45,181 bases of DNA from UMGS1889 sp964540575 (GTDB taxonomy: Bacteria; Bacillota; Clostridia; Oscillospirales; Ruminococcaceae). The stretch's first letter is position 1; every line of letters begins with the position of its first letter. The stretch is taken from NCBI GenBank assembly GCA_964540575.1, contig CAZINI010000023.1, positions 1 to 45,181 on the forward strand, read 5' to 3'. Positions 32,645 to 41,454 of this stretch are shown here, in pieces. Both the position numbers and the translations under genes were made by a program. The notes under the pieces were generated by a model. That model searched no databases and was not told the origin of the DNA. It saw only the letters and a list, made by a program, of their open reading frames with translations.

Positions 32645-33319
32645 TTACTTCTCGATCTCTCTGTTGTTGTAAAGCTCCTGGAGTTCCTCATCGGACTTAG
32701 CCATAAGGTCATCAAGAGCAGCCTTGAAATCGCCGTTGTAGATTTCCTTAACTCTGTCCTCAAGGTGCTGAGTCTTAGGCTGGATATACTTACCGTTAAG
32801 ACGGCGAGCCAGCATAGCCACCTGAGGATGGGAGATGCCTGCGGGACATCTGGAAGAGCAAACGCCGCACATTACGCAGTCGAAGGACTCATCGGCACAC
32901 TTGTCGTACTCACCTCTCTGAGCGTATGCGATATACTGCATAACATTCAGCTTCTGAGTACAAGCCTTTGTACAAGCGTTACAGCCGATACAGCTGTAAA
33001 TTTCGGGATAAAGCTGCATCATTACCTGCTCTGTGGGCTTGATCTCCTCGATATTGTAGATCTTCTTTTCCAGGGGGAAGAAAGGCAGGGTGGCAACATA
33101 CATATTGTCCATTACCTTGGTCTGACAAGCCAGACAGCCGTGAAGCTCGCTCTCGCCCTTGATTCTGTAGATAGTAGCACATGCTCCGCAGAAGCCGTTG
33201 CGGCAGCCGCAGCCTCTTACAAGCTCATAGCCGGCATACTCGTATGCCTTCATAATGGTCAGGTTGGACGGAACTTCGTACTTCTTGCCCATCAGGAATA
33301 CATTAACCATATTTTCCAT
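32645..33319 (-). CDS. frdB: fumarate reductase iron-sulfur subunit-like protein
   Basis: The 224-residue protein has an N-terminal ferredoxin domain with plant-type [2Fe-2S] ligands (CGCRNGFCGAC and the later CLAC cysteine) and an alpha-helical domain with two CxxCxxCxxxC motifs, CIGCNACTKAC and CVMCGVCSSRCP, predicting two [4Fe-4S] clusters. Classical FrdB has a 3Fe-4S cluster for quinone contact; that layout and a membrane partner are missing. The protein resembles the front half of TfrB of methanogen thiol:fumarate reductase, whose back half is HdrB-like; here HdrB is a separate gene in the same operon. Start follows AGGAG with an 11-base spacer. Confidence 0.88.
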   Translation of the reverse strand: MENMVNVFLMGKKYEVPSNLTIMKAYEYAGYELVRGCGCRNGFCGACATIYRIKGESELHGCLACQTKVMDNMYVATLPFFPLEKKIYNIEEIKPTEQVMMQLYPEIYSCIGCNACTKACTQKLNVMQYIAYAQRGEYDKCADESFDCVMCGVCSSRCPAGISHPQVAMLARRLNGKYIQPKTQHLEDRVKEIYNGDFKAALDDLMAKSDEELQELYNNREIEK

Positions 33320-33339
33320 TTCTAGGTACTCTCCTTATA

Positions 33340-34167
33340 TTAATATTCGTTGGGAAGCTGTGAAAGCTGATCGAATCTGAACACAGGTCCGTCCTTGCAG
33401 ACGTACTTTGAACCAATGTTGCATCTTCCGCACTTGCCTACTCCGCATTTCATACGAAGCTCCATAGTTGTAAATACCTGAGTTTCCTGGAAACCCAGCT
33501 CCTTAAGTCCGCCGAGGGTGAACTTTATCATGATCGGAGGGCCGCACATTACAACAGTCTTGCCCAGATCGGGGTTCAGCTCCTTAACATAGTTGGGAAC
33601 GAAGCCAACGTGACCGTCCCAGCCTTCCTGTTCACGGTCGATGGTAAGATTTACCTCGATGCCGTCATCAGCCATCCACTCGTCGATGATCTCCTTGTAG
33701 TCAACGAGGTCGTCCATTGAACGGGAACCGTAGATGATCTGCACCTTGCCGTAATTATCCCGCTTATCTCTTACATAGTTGATTACCGAACGGAGAGGAG
33801 CAAGACCGATACCGCCTGCGATAAAGAGCAGATCCTTGCCCTTGAATGCAGTTTCAACAGGGAAACCGTTTCCGTAAGGACCTCTGATGGTGATCTGCTG
33901 ACCAACGTCCATAGCATGGAGCCAAGTGGTCAGGCAGCCGCACTTTTTAATGCTGAATTCCATAAATTCGGTGTTTGTGGGAGAAGATGTAATTGAGAAC
34001 ATAGCCTCGCCAACGCCGGGGATAGAAAGCATTGCACACTGTCCGGGAATATGCTCAAAAACCTTCTTGCCGTCCGTACCCACAACTCTGAATGTCTTGA
34101 CATCGGGAGTATCCTGCCTGATGTCGGTCACAACGCCGAGCTTGGGGATGAGTGTTTCGTCGATCAT
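33340..34167 (-). CDS. flxA: FAD/NAD(P)H-binding electron-transfer subunit (FlxA/AsrB-like)
   Basis: The 275-residue protein is a ferredoxin-NAD reductase-type module: FAD loop MFSITSSPTN, NAD loop GGIGLAPLRSV, VVMCGPPIM, and a C-terminal cysteine motif CGVGKCGRCNIG...C for a [2Fe-2S] cluster as in PyrK, sulfhydrogenase gamma and AsrB. In Flx-Hdr complexes this subunit is the NADH entry point. Its start overlaps the stop of the preceding iron-sulfur gene in an ATGA, and AAGGAG lies before it, so translation is coupled. The gene symbol follows the Desulfovibrio flxABCD naming and is a functional analogy. Confidence 0.87.
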   Translation of the reverse strand: MIDETLIPKLGVVTDIRQDTPDVKTFRVVGTDGKKVFEHIPGQCAMLSIPGVGEAMFSITSSPTNTEFMEFSIKKCGCLTTWLHAMDVGQQITIRGPYGNGFPVETAFKGKDLLFIAGGIGLAPLRSVINYVRDKRDNYGKVQIIYGSRSMDDLVDYKEIIDEWMADDGIEVNLTIDREQEGWDGHVGFVPNYVKELNPDLGKTVVMCGPPIMIKFTLGGLKELGFQETQVFTTMELRMKCGVGKCGRCNIGSKYVCKDGPVFRFDQLSQLPNEY

Positions 34168-35189
34168 TTTGATTCTCCTTCCAATGTTTTCATAACCTTA
34201 ACGATATTCATTGAGATAGGACACTTGGAAAGACATCTTCCGCAGCCTACGCAGCCGAATTCACCGTCATTATTGGCGGGGAAATAAACCAGCTTATGCA
34301 TAAAACGCTGTCTGAAACGCTCCAGCTGAGTAAGACGGGGGTTTCCGTGAGCCATCTTGGTAAAATCGGAGAACATACAGGAGTCCCAGCATCTGAAACG
34401 CTTAACGCCGTGACCTGTTTCAAAATCTCTGATGTCATAGCACTGACAGGTGGGGCATACGAATGTGCATGTACCGCAGCCCAGGCAGGAAGCGGAAAGC
34501 TCTGCCCACTTGGGAGAATCGAACAGCTCCATCAGCTTATCGCCGCCGAAAGCATCGGTGGAGAGGTTTGCCAGAGGAAGCTTCGGGAGAATATCCTTAA
34601 CAGCAGCCTTCTGAGCCTCAACAGCGGACGCATCGCCGTCCTCAAGAACAGCCTTTACCTTTTCAACGAAAGCGGTTCCCTTTTCGGTCTTAGCTTCGAT
34701 GAACAGCTCGTCCTCGGTCATATAGCAGACAGCGTCGCCCTCGGGAGCGGTGGGGTCAATTCCGAAAGCTGTGCAGAAGCAGGTCTCCTCGGGTCTGGAG
34801 CAAGCCATTGTAACGATAGTGCCGTGCTCTCTTCTGGATTTATAATAAGTATCAACGGGATCGGCGAGAAAAACCTTATCGAGGATAGTGAAGCTTCTTG
34901 CATCGCAGGCTCTTACGCCGAATACAACGAAGTCCTCGCTTTCTGTTCTCGGGTCGATTATCTCGATTTCCTTGCCCTTCATCTTGAAATCAACAAGACT
35001 TTCGGTCTGAGGGAAGAAGAATTCCTTTGCACTCTTGACGGTTTTCAGAGCCTTGCTCATTTCCATACCGTCGCACCATCTGGTGAAACGAGCCTGACCT
35101 GCACCGTCATCGGCGGGGATATAGAGAGCTCCGCCCTCGGCGGCAGCCTTAAACAGGTCGTTCAGTTTATTCAGGGAAAGCTTGAGCAT
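34164..35189 (-). CDS. 4Fe-4S electron-transfer subunit (AsrA/HyhB/Flx-like)
   Basis: The 341-residue protein resembles AsrA and the beta subunit of sulfhydrogenases: a central FVVFGVRACDARSFTILDK block, MACSRPEETCFC, then two ferredoxin motifs, CLGCGTCTFVCPTCQC and CVGCGRCLSKCP. It should relay electrons between the NADH module and the Hdr part. It starts 2 bases after the upstream stop with GGGAGG before it and overlaps the next gene by 4 bases. In Flx operons two such proteins are usual (FlxB and FlxC); I cannot tell which of the pair this one corresponds to. Confidence 0.85.
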   Translation of the reverse strand: MLKLSLNKLNDLFKAAAEGGALYIPADDGAGQARFTRWCDGMEMSKALKTVKSAKEFFFPQTESLVDFKMKGKEIEIIDPRTESEDFVVFGVRACDARSFTILDKVFLADPVDTYYKSRREHGTIVTMACSRPEETCFCTAFGIDPTAPEGDAVCYMTEDELFIEAKTEKGTAFVEKVKAVLEDGDASAVEAQKAAVKDILPKLPLANLSTDAFGGDKLMELFDSPKWAELSASCLGCGTCTFVCPTCQCYDIRDFETGHGVKRFRCWDSCMFSDFTKMAHGNPRLTQLERFRQRFMHKLVYFPANNDGEFGCVGCGRCLSKCPISMNIVKVMKTLEGESK

Positions 35190-35191
35190 TA

Positions 35192-36163
35192 TCAGTTACC
35201 TCCCTTTTCATATACTACGCTCGGCTCAACGTCCTCGGTATCGAAGATGTTAAGGGGAGCTCTTGTTTCGGTGTCCTCGCCCGCCTGGAATTCGCCGTAG
35301 AACTCATTAATATCCTTGATGAACTTTCTGTTCAGCAGGTGCAGGGGGATATTCTGGGGACAAACTCTGGAGCATTCGCCGCAGTCTGTGCAGCGACCCG
35401 CAACGTGGAATGCTCTGATAATGTGGAACATATTCTCCTCAAAGCTGTCAGCAGCAGCCTTCTGTGCGATACCCGAATTATCGTTATCGAATACGCATCT
35501 TTCGCATGTGCATGCAGGGCAGACATTGCGGCAGGCGTTACAGCGGATACATCTGGAAAGCTCGCCTCTCCAGAAGTTAAATCTCTCTTCGGAGGACATT
35601 GCTTCCAGCTTCTCGACCATATCGAAGCGGTTGGATTCGCAAACCTCGCCGTCCTCGCCCAGCAGCTCGTCATAAGCAACGTGCTTCTTGGACTTGCAGG
35701 AAATGCATCTCTCGGGAAGAGCATCAGCCTTTGCGATCTTCTTTTCGCCGTAAAGGGTGTCGACAACGAAGCTGTCGCCCTCGGTCTTAATGCCTGTGAT
35801 ACCTGTGATACCCTTGAGTTTAAGGGTCTCGCCGTCGGTCTTTCCGTCGCAGGGAACGCCTACAACGTAGATATTATCACGGATAATACGGTGCTCCTTG
35901 GTAAGCTGGTTAAAGCTGTAAGTATCGCAGGGCTTCAGGAAAACGAGTATCTTCCCCTCCTTGCGGGACTCCTTTACCAGATATTTGGAGAAATTAGCAC
36001 CGCAGAAATCATTGTAAACGAAGCCTGCGTCCAGCTCCTCGGCAGAATTGAAAACTGCGGGAGTAATATCGTAAGCGAAATCGCCCGCCTTCCAGCCGAT
36101 AACACGATTGACGGTTCCGTTCTGCAAAAGCTCCTTTGCACGGCTGATCATTTTTCCTTGCAT
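35192..36163 (-). CDS. 4Fe-4S electron-transfer subunit (second Flx-like)
   Basis: The 323-residue protein has an N-terminal half with VFLKPCDTYSFNQL and VVGVPCDGK, as in FrhB/AsrA-related proteins, CISCKSKKH, then a ferredoxin-like CIRCNACRNVCPACTCERC and a final CTDCGECSRVCPQN. It pairs with the neighbouring AsrA-like subunit. Its ATG at 36163 follows GGAGG by 7 bases and lies within the end of flxD, giving a 16-base overlap that implies coupled, stoichiometric production. Confidence 0.83.
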   Translation of the reverse strand: MQGKMISRAKELLQNGTVNRVIGWKAGDFAYDITPAVFNSAEELDAGFVYNDFCGANFSKYLVKESRKEGKILVFLKPCDTYSFNQLTKEHRIIRDNIYVVGVPCDGKTDGETLKLKGITGITGIKTEGDSFVVDTLYGEKKIAKADALPERCISCKSKKHVAYDELLGEDGEVCESNRFDMVEKLEAMSSEERFNFWRGELSRCIRCNACRNVCPACTCERCVFDNDNSGIAQKAAADSFEENMFHIIRAFHVAGRCTDCGECSRVCPQNIPLHLLNRKFIKDINEFYGEFQAGEDTETRAPLNIFDTEDVEPSVVYEKGGN

Positions 36164-36591
36164 CTCAGATCCTCCAATCTCTTGTTTTCGCCGAGCTTGG
36201 TAACAGCCTCGACAAACTCATTCATAGTAGCGGCAAACTTAGCACCCTCAGCAGCGGAAACCCATTCAACACGGGTCCTTTCTCTTTCGATGCCGAGATA
36301 ATCCAGCATAGAGAACAGCAGAGTCATTCTTCTTCTTGCATAGTAGTTGCCGGTGGTATAGTGGCAGTCGCCGGGGTGACAGCCGCAGAGGATAACGCCG
36401 TCAGCACCCCTCTGGAATGCACGGAGAATAAACATAGGATTTACACGGCAGGAGCAGGGAACTCTGATGATCTTAACATCGGCAGGATAGTTAAGTCTGT
36501 TAGTACCCGCCAGGTCGGCACCTGCATATGAACACCAGTTGCAGCAGAAGGCTACAATGGTAGGCTTAAATTCTTTTTCATTTACTTGCAT
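36148..36591 (-). CDS. flxD: MvhD/FlxD-type [2Fe-2S] subunit
   Basis: The 147-residue protein is the small iron-sulfur linker that docks electron donors onto HdrA. Signs are IVAFCCNWCSYAGADLAG, VPCSCRVNP and ILCGCHPGDCHY, the full cysteine set of the family. The start at 36591 follows GGAGGT and lies 10 bases inside the end of hdrA; longer starts fall inside the hdrA frame. Its presence next to hdrA shows that electrons enter HdrA from the Flx side. Confidence 0.93.
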   Translation of the reverse strand: MQVNEKEFKPTIVAFCCNWCSYAGADLAGTNRLNYPADVKIIRVPCSCRVNPMFILRAFQRGADGVILCGCHPGDCHYTTGNYYARRRMTLLFSMLDYLGIERERTRVEWVSAAEGAKFAATMNEFVEAVTKLGENKRLEDLRCKEK

Positions 36592-38573
36592 ATTGCATCT
36601 ACCTCCGCCATAATCTGCTTGTTGGAGAAGCCCTTCAGATCCATTGCACCGGAAGGACAAGCAACCGTACAAGCTCCGCAGCCCTGACAAACCGCCTCAT
36701 TAACGGCAGCAACACGACGGATAGCCGTAGTTCTGTCGGGCATTCTGAATTCCTTGTCGGAATAGGTGATAGCACCGTAGGGACAAACCTTTTCACAGGA
36801 GGAGCAGCCGTTACACAGCATTTCATCGGAATGAGCAACGCAGGGATTGCAGGTGAGCTTATCCTTGCAAAGCAGACCGATTACCTTAGCAGCAGCGGCA
36901 CTTGCCTGAGATACAGTTTCGGGAATATCCTTAGGACCCTGACATGTACCGGACAGGAATACGCCTGCTGTGGGGCTTTCCACGGGACGAAGCTTTGCGT
37001 GAGCCTCGGTGAAGAAGTCGTTGGTGTCCATACTTGCGGTGAGCATTGTAGCAAGAGGTCTTGCACTCTTGTCAGGCTCGATAGCAGCGGCAAGAACAAC
37101 GAGGTCTGCACTGATATGGAGCTGCTCATTTGAGATAAGGTCGGAAGCCTGAACATCGAGAGTACCGTCTGCTCTGGGAGCAACCTTTCCTACCATACCT
37201 TTAATATAGTGAACATTATAATCCTCAACAGCTCTGCGGTAGAACTCATCGAAGTTCTTTCCGGGAGTACGCACGTCAATGTAGAATACATAAACGTCTG
37301 TGTCGGGATATTTTTCACGGGTAAGCATAGCGTGCTTAGCGGTGTACATACAGCAGATCTTGGAGCAGTAGGGCTTGCCGCAGCCGGAAGTGTCACGGGA
37401 GCCTACGCACTGTACGAACACGATAGTGTGAGGGTGCTTTCCGTCGGAGGGTCTGAGAAGCTGTCCGCTTGTGGGACCTGCCGCATTAGTCAGACGCTCG
37501 AATTCCAGAGAAGTGATAACGTCCTTGCTCTGAGAGTAAGCAAATTCATCGAAATTATCAAGCTTGATGGGATTGAAGCCTGTTGCTGCAACGATAGCAC
37601 CGTACTTTTCCTCGATGATCTCGTCCTGCTGCTTGTAGTCGATAGCACCTGCGGTACAAACCTTGGAGCAGACGCCGCACTTGCCGTTCTTGAGCATATT
37701 ACAGTAATCCGCATCAATAGTAGCAACCTTGGGAACAGCCTGAGCAAAGGGAATGTAGATAGCACGTCTGTTGTTCATTCCGAGATTAAACTCATTGGGA
37801 ACGTTCTTGACAGGGCACTTTTCGGTACAAACGCCGCAGCCTGTGCACTTGGTGGTATCAACATATCTGGCCTTCTTCTTGATGGAAACGGTGAAGTTTC
37901 CAACGAAGCCCTTAACAGCTGTGACCTCACTGTATGAATAAATGTGTATCTTTTCGTTCTGAGCACAGTCAACCATCTTAGGAGTCAGGATACAAGCTGC
38001 ACAGTCCAGCGTGGGGAATGTCTTGTCTATCTGAGTCATCTTACCGCCGATGGTGGGCTTTGTTTCAACAATATCAACATCGAAGCCAGCTTCTGCAATA
38101 TCCAGAGCTGTCTGAATACCTGCAATACCGCCTCCGATGACCAGAGCTCTCTTGACAACGGGGCTTTCGCCTGCTGTAAGAGGAGCATTCAGATGAACCT
38201 TTGCGATAGCAGCCTTGCCGAGGATAATAGCCTTCTCGGTACCTGTCTGCTTGTCCTTATGTATCCAGGAGCACTGCTCACGGATATTTGCAATTTCAAC
38301 CATATAGGGGTTGATTCCCGCAGCCTGAACGGTCTTGCGGAATGTTGCCTCGTGCATACGGGGCGAGCAGGAGCAGATAACAACGCCTGTAAGGTTATAT
38401 TCCTTTATAGCGTCCTTTATCATATTCTGACCTGCTTCGGAGCACATGTACTGATAGTTAGTGGAGAAAACCACTCCCGGCTCTGATTTCAGAGCTTCGG
38501 AAACCGCCTCAACATCGACGGTTGCAGCGATATTGCTTCCGCACCAACATACAAATACGCCAATTCTCTGCAT
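36582..38573 (-). CDS. hdrA: heterodisulfide reductase subunit A (electron-bifurcating flavoprotein)
   Basis: The 663-residue protein has the HdrA order: FVCWCGSNIA at the N-terminus, CSCSPRMHE, an FAD fold RALVIGGGIAGIQTALD (about 145-165), CTGCGVCTEKCP and CGVCSKVCTAGAI, the central thioredoxin-reductase-like FAD region with FVQCVGSRD and CCMYTAKHA, and a C-terminal ferredoxin with CNGCSSCEKVCP and CQGCGACTVACPSG. In methanogens and sulfate reducers HdrA FAD is the bifurcation site that sends one electron to ferredoxin and one to HdrBC. GGAGG precedes the ATG. Known HdrA partners (HdrB, HdrC, MvhD) are all adjacent. Confidence 0.95.
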   Translation of the reverse strand: MQRIGVFVCWCGSNIAATVDVEAVSEALKSEPGVVFSTNYQYMCSEAGQNMIKDAIKEYNLTGVVICSCSPRMHEATFRKTVQAAGINPYMVEIANIREQCSWIHKDKQTGTEKAIILGKAAIAKVHLNAPLTAGESPVVKRALVIGGGIAGIQTALDIAEAGFDVDIVETKPTIGGKMTQIDKTFPTLDCAACILTPKMVDCAQNEKIHIYSYSEVTAVKGFVGNFTVSIKKKARYVDTTKCTGCGVCTEKCPVKNVPNEFNLGMNNRRAIYIPFAQAVPKVATIDADYCNMLKNGKCGVCSKVCTAGAIDYKQQDEIIEEKYGAIVAATGFNPIKLDNFDEFAYSQSKDVITSLEFERLTNAAGPTSGQLLRPSDGKHPHTIVFVQCVGSRDTSGCGKPYCSKICCMYTAKHAMLTREKYPDTDVYVFYIDVRTPGKNFDEFYRRAVEDYNVHYIKGMVGKVAPRADGTLDVQASDLISNEQLHISADLVVLAAAIEPDKSARPLATMLTASMDTNDFFTEAHAKLRPVESPTAGVFLSGTCQGPKDIPETVSQASAAAAKVIGLLCKDKLTCNPCVAHSDEMLCNGCSSCEKVCPYGAITYSDKEFRMPDRTTAIRRVAAVNEAVCQGCGACTVACPSGAMDLKGFSNKQIMAEVDAICK

Positions 38574-38585
38574 TTTTTCTCCTCC

Positions 38586-38969
38586 TTATCTCTTATATTT
38601 GCGGAATGCACTGACGATAGCCTGCTGAGGAAGATCCTCATCCAGCATATCGGGGATATTTTCCGCCTTGATATGATTCATACCGCTCTGTCTTAAAACG
38701 GCATTTCTGATGCCCTCTACTACCTTTGCAGGCTCAACACCTCTGGGGCAGCGTTCCACGCAGGCATAGCAGGAAAGACATTTGTAAATAGAATCAGAGT
38801 TAAGCAGCGGCTCAAGGTCGCCCTTTTCCACCATATAAACGAACTGATGGGGATGATATTCCATCTCGTCATATGAGGGACAGGTAGCCGAGCATTTGCC
38901 GCATCTCATACATTTGAGAACATTAACGCCGCTGGAACGGAGTATCTGTTCCTTTGTTACCTTGCTCAT
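38586..38969 (-). CDS. hdrC: heterodisulfide reductase subunit C
   Basis: The 127-residue protein has two [4Fe-4S] motifs, CMRCGKCSATCPS and CLSCYACVERCPRG, followed by a helical region, the HdrC layout that wires HdrA to HdrB. The ATG at 38969 follows GGAG by 7 bases; longer in-frame starts contain no family sequence and lack a site. It is 12 bases upstream of hdrA. Confidence 0.93.
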   Translation of the reverse strand: MSKVTKEQILRSSGVNVLKCMRCGKCSATCPSYDEMEYHPHQFVYMVEKGDLEPLLNSDSIYKCLSCYACVERCPRGVEPAKVVEGIRNAVLRQSGMNHIKAENIPDMLDEDLPQQAIVSAFRKYKR

Positions 38970-39059
38970 AAAGAAGCTCCATTTCTCCGCCGAACATTTT
39001 CTGACGGGGAACGGCACATTCATCGGCGGAGGAATGGACCGCATATATGTCCCCGAATA

Positions 39060-39845
39060 TTAATCCTTTACGCCGAGTGCCTCAGCGAGAAGCTCGGTGA
39101 AGTAGTAAACGGGAATGTCACTTTCATCAGCGTTTTTATTGAGATTGTACAGGCAGAGAGGGCATGCGGTGATTATCATATCCGCACCGTTTTCTGCTGC
39201 ACTTAATGCTACCTTATTGCTCTTTTTCTTAGCGAGAGCCTTGTCCTCCATGGTGACATAGCCGCCGCAGCATTCGTTGCGGTAGGGATAAACCACAGGC
39301 TCAGCACCGATAGCTCTGATGAAATCCTCGATAATCGTGGGATTTTCGGGATTATCCATCTGCATTACCTTGCCGGGACGAAGCAGCAGGCAGCCGTAAT
39401 AAGCAGCGATCTTCTTGCCTGTCAGCGGATTGGTAACCTTTTCAGCCAGCTTGTCAAAGCCGACTCTGTCCCGAAGCATTTCCAGATAGTGGATAACATT
39501 TGTTTCTCCGTTGTAAGGCACATCAAGCTTCATATAGTTGTTAGCCTTTGCGGAAAAATCGGGGTCGTTCTTCATAGCGTCATTGGTCTGCTTGAGAACG
39601 TTGTGGCACGCCGAGCAAAGTGTAACAAGGTCATTGCCCTTATCCTTTGCGGAAGCGAGGGATCTTACAGCGGAAAGCTTGGAAGCTATCTCGTCCTTGG
39701 ACATGGAGAATGTGCCTCCGCAGCACTGCCAGTCGGGAAGCTCTTCCAGCGTAACGCCCAGAGCTTCAGCGGCTTTGCGGCCGTATCTGTCCAGATCCTT
39801 GGCTTTAGTTTTCAGCGTACAGCCGGGATAGTAACTAAAAGTCAT
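39060..39845 (-). CDS. hdrB: heterodisulfide reductase subunit B
   Basis: The 261-residue protein holds two CCG domains, each with the cysteines of a noncubane [4Fe-4S] cluster: YYPGC, WQCCGGTF and CSACHN in the first, YYGC, NECCGGY and CPLCLYN in the second. In methanogens these clusters split the CoM-CoB heterodisulfide. No coenzyme M or B is expected here, so its physiological partner is open; FrdB/FrdA or an unknown disulfide are candidates. The start is ATG 39845 after AAAGGA. A 113-base gap with a long imperfect hairpin separates it from the fumarase gene. Confidence 0.93.
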   Translation of the reverse strand: MTFSYYPGCTLKTKAKDLDRYGRKAAEALGVTLEELPDWQCCGGTFSMSKDEIASKLSAVRSLASAKDKGNDLVTLCSACHNVLKQTNDAMKNDPDFSAKANNYMKLDVPYNGETNVIHYLEMLRDRVGFDKLAEKVTNPLTGKKIAAYYGCLLLRPGKVMQMDNPENPTIIEDFIRAIGAEPVVYPYRNECCGGYVTMEDKALAKKKSNKVALSAAENGADMIITACPLCLYNLNKNADESDIPVYYFTELLAEALGVKD

Positions 39846-39958
39846 AGTAATTTTCCTTTCCCCGAACGTACCTTGCCGATACGCCCGTATATATTTGAGG
39901 GCAGCAGAAGAAGGCGTTACCCTCCTCTGCATCCCAATGGTTGCAATTGTCGATCAGA

Positions 39959-41335
39959 TCAAACCATCTGCTCGGGGTGGAACACCTCATCAAACTTCTC
40001 TGCTGTCAGGAAGCCCAGCTCAACGCAGGCTTCTTTCAGGGAGATATTGTCCTTATATGCCTTCTTAGCGGTCTTAGCGGCATTCTCATAACCGATATAG
40101 GGATTGAGAGCTGTGACCAGCATAAGAGAATTGTGGAGATTGTGATGCATTTTTTCCTTGTTAGCCTTGATTCCCACAGCACAGTTCTTGTTAAAGGACA
40201 GGATAGCCTCAGCAAGAAGTCTTGCGGACTGAAGGAAGTTGTATGCACATACGGGCATAAATACGTTCAGCTCGAAATTGCCCTGAGATGCAGCCATACC
40301 AACAGCAACATCATTGCCCATTACCTGAACGGCAACCATTGTAACAGCCTCACACTGAGTGGGGTTTACCTTGCCGGGCATAATGGAAGAACCGGGCTCA
40401 TTTTCGGGAATGAAGATCTCGCCCAGACCGTCACGAGGGCCGCTTGCCAGCCATCTTACGTCGTTTGCGATCTTCATCATATCGGCAGCGAGAGCCTTGA
40501 TAGCACCGTGAGCGAACACGATCTCGTCCTTGCTTGTAAGAGAATGGAACTTGTTATCGGAAGTAACGAAAGCCTTACCTGTCAGCTCGGCAACAGCCTT
40601 AGCCACCTCAACATCGAAGCCCTTGGGGGTGTTCAGACCCGTACCAACGGCAGTTCCGCCGAGAGCAAGCTCCTTTAAGCCGGGAAGAGCCATTTCCAGC
40701 ATCTTCTTGTCCTTCTCAAGGGAAGAACGCCAGCCGCTTATCTCCTGAGAGAACTTTATGGGAGTAGCGTCCTGGAGATGAGTACGTCCGCTCTTGACGA
40801 TACCCTCGTTCTCCTCCTCAAGACGCTTGAATGTAGCGATAAGCGTATCAACTGCAGGGATAAGCTTGTCCTCAACAGCGATAACCGCGGAAATGTGCAT
40901 TGCGGTGGGGAATGTATCATTAGAGGACTGGCTCATATTAATGTCATCATTGGGGTGAAGCAGCTTCTTGCCCGCAATTTCGTTTCCTCTGTTGGCAATG
41001 ACCTCGTTTGCGTTCATATTGGACTGTGTGCCGCTTCCCGTCTGCCATACTACCAGCGGGAAATGGTCGTTCAGAGAGCCGCTGATGACCTCGTCACATG
41101 CAGCGGAAATTGCAGCAAGCTTTTCATCGGTCATTTTCTCGGGCTTGAGAGCGTGATTTGCGATAGCGGCAGCCTTTTTGAGGATACCGAAGGCGTGAGT
41201 TATCTCACGGGGCATAGTTTCGATCCCGACGCCGATAAGGAAGTTTTCGTGGCTTCTCTCGGTCTGGGCAGCCCAGTACTTGTCGGCAGGGACCTTGACC
41301 TCACCCATAGAATCGTGTTCAATACGATATTCCAT
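39959..41335 (-). CDS. fumC: class II fumarate hydratase
   Basis: The 458-residue protein is an iron-free fumarase of the aspartase/fumarase superfamily: GSGTQSNMNANEVIANR, the B-site related DINMSQSSNDTFPTAMH, and the signature GSSIMPGKVNPTQCE with the catalytic serine loop. A near relative is aspartase, but TNMNANE-type and KVNPTQCEA sequence and length favour fumarase. It interconverts malate and fumarate, providing the substrate of the reductase encoded at the far end of the operon. The ATG at 41335 follows AGAGGT; earlier in-frame starts lack a site. It is the first gene of a roughly 10-kb operon. Confidence 0.93.
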   Translation of the reverse strand: MEYRIEHDSMGEVKVPADKYWAAQTERSHENFLIGVGIETMPREITHAFGILKKAAAIANHALKPEKMTDEKLAAISAACDEVISGSLNDHFPLVVWQTGSGTQSNMNANEVIANRGNEIAGKKLLHPNDDINMSQSSNDTFPTAMHISAVIAVEDKLIPAVDTLIATFKRLEEENEGIVKSGRTHLQDATPIKFSQEISGWRSSLEKDKKMLEMALPGLKELALGGTAVGTGLNTPKGFDVEVAKAVAELTGKAFVTSDNKFHSLTSKDEIVFAHGAIKALAADMMKIANDVRWLASGPRDGLGEIFIPENEPGSSIMPGKVNPTQCEAVTMVAVQVMGNDVAVGMAASQGNFELNVFMPVCAYNFLQSARLLAEAILSFNKNCAVGIKANKEKMHHNLHNSLMLVTALNPYIGYENAAKTAKKAYKDNISLKEACVELGFLTAEKFDEVFHPEQMV

Positions 41336-41426
41336 TGTTATACCTCTTTCGTGATAAAATTTGCGAGCAGCGGACAAACTGTTTCCTCATAAGGGCATAG
41401 TTCACCCGTATTCTCCCCTATATACT

Positions 41427-41454
41427 ATTATATTACTTTTTTCGAGATTGTCAA
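41427..41454 (-). promoter_or_regulatory. sigma-A promoter of the fumarase-Hdr-Flx-Frd operon
   Basis: Minus strand: perfect TTGACA (41454-41449), 16 bp, TATAAT (41432-41427). The leader is about 85 bases. No other convincing promoter or terminator is seen down to frdA. Confidence 0.9.

Noticed and set aside
31124..33325. 733-codon open frame on the plus strand opposite frdA and frdB
   Set aside because: It is exactly antisense to two genes with full catalytic and cluster motifs, is rich in Ser/Cys/Leu as expected from the reverse frame, and has no recognisable domain.
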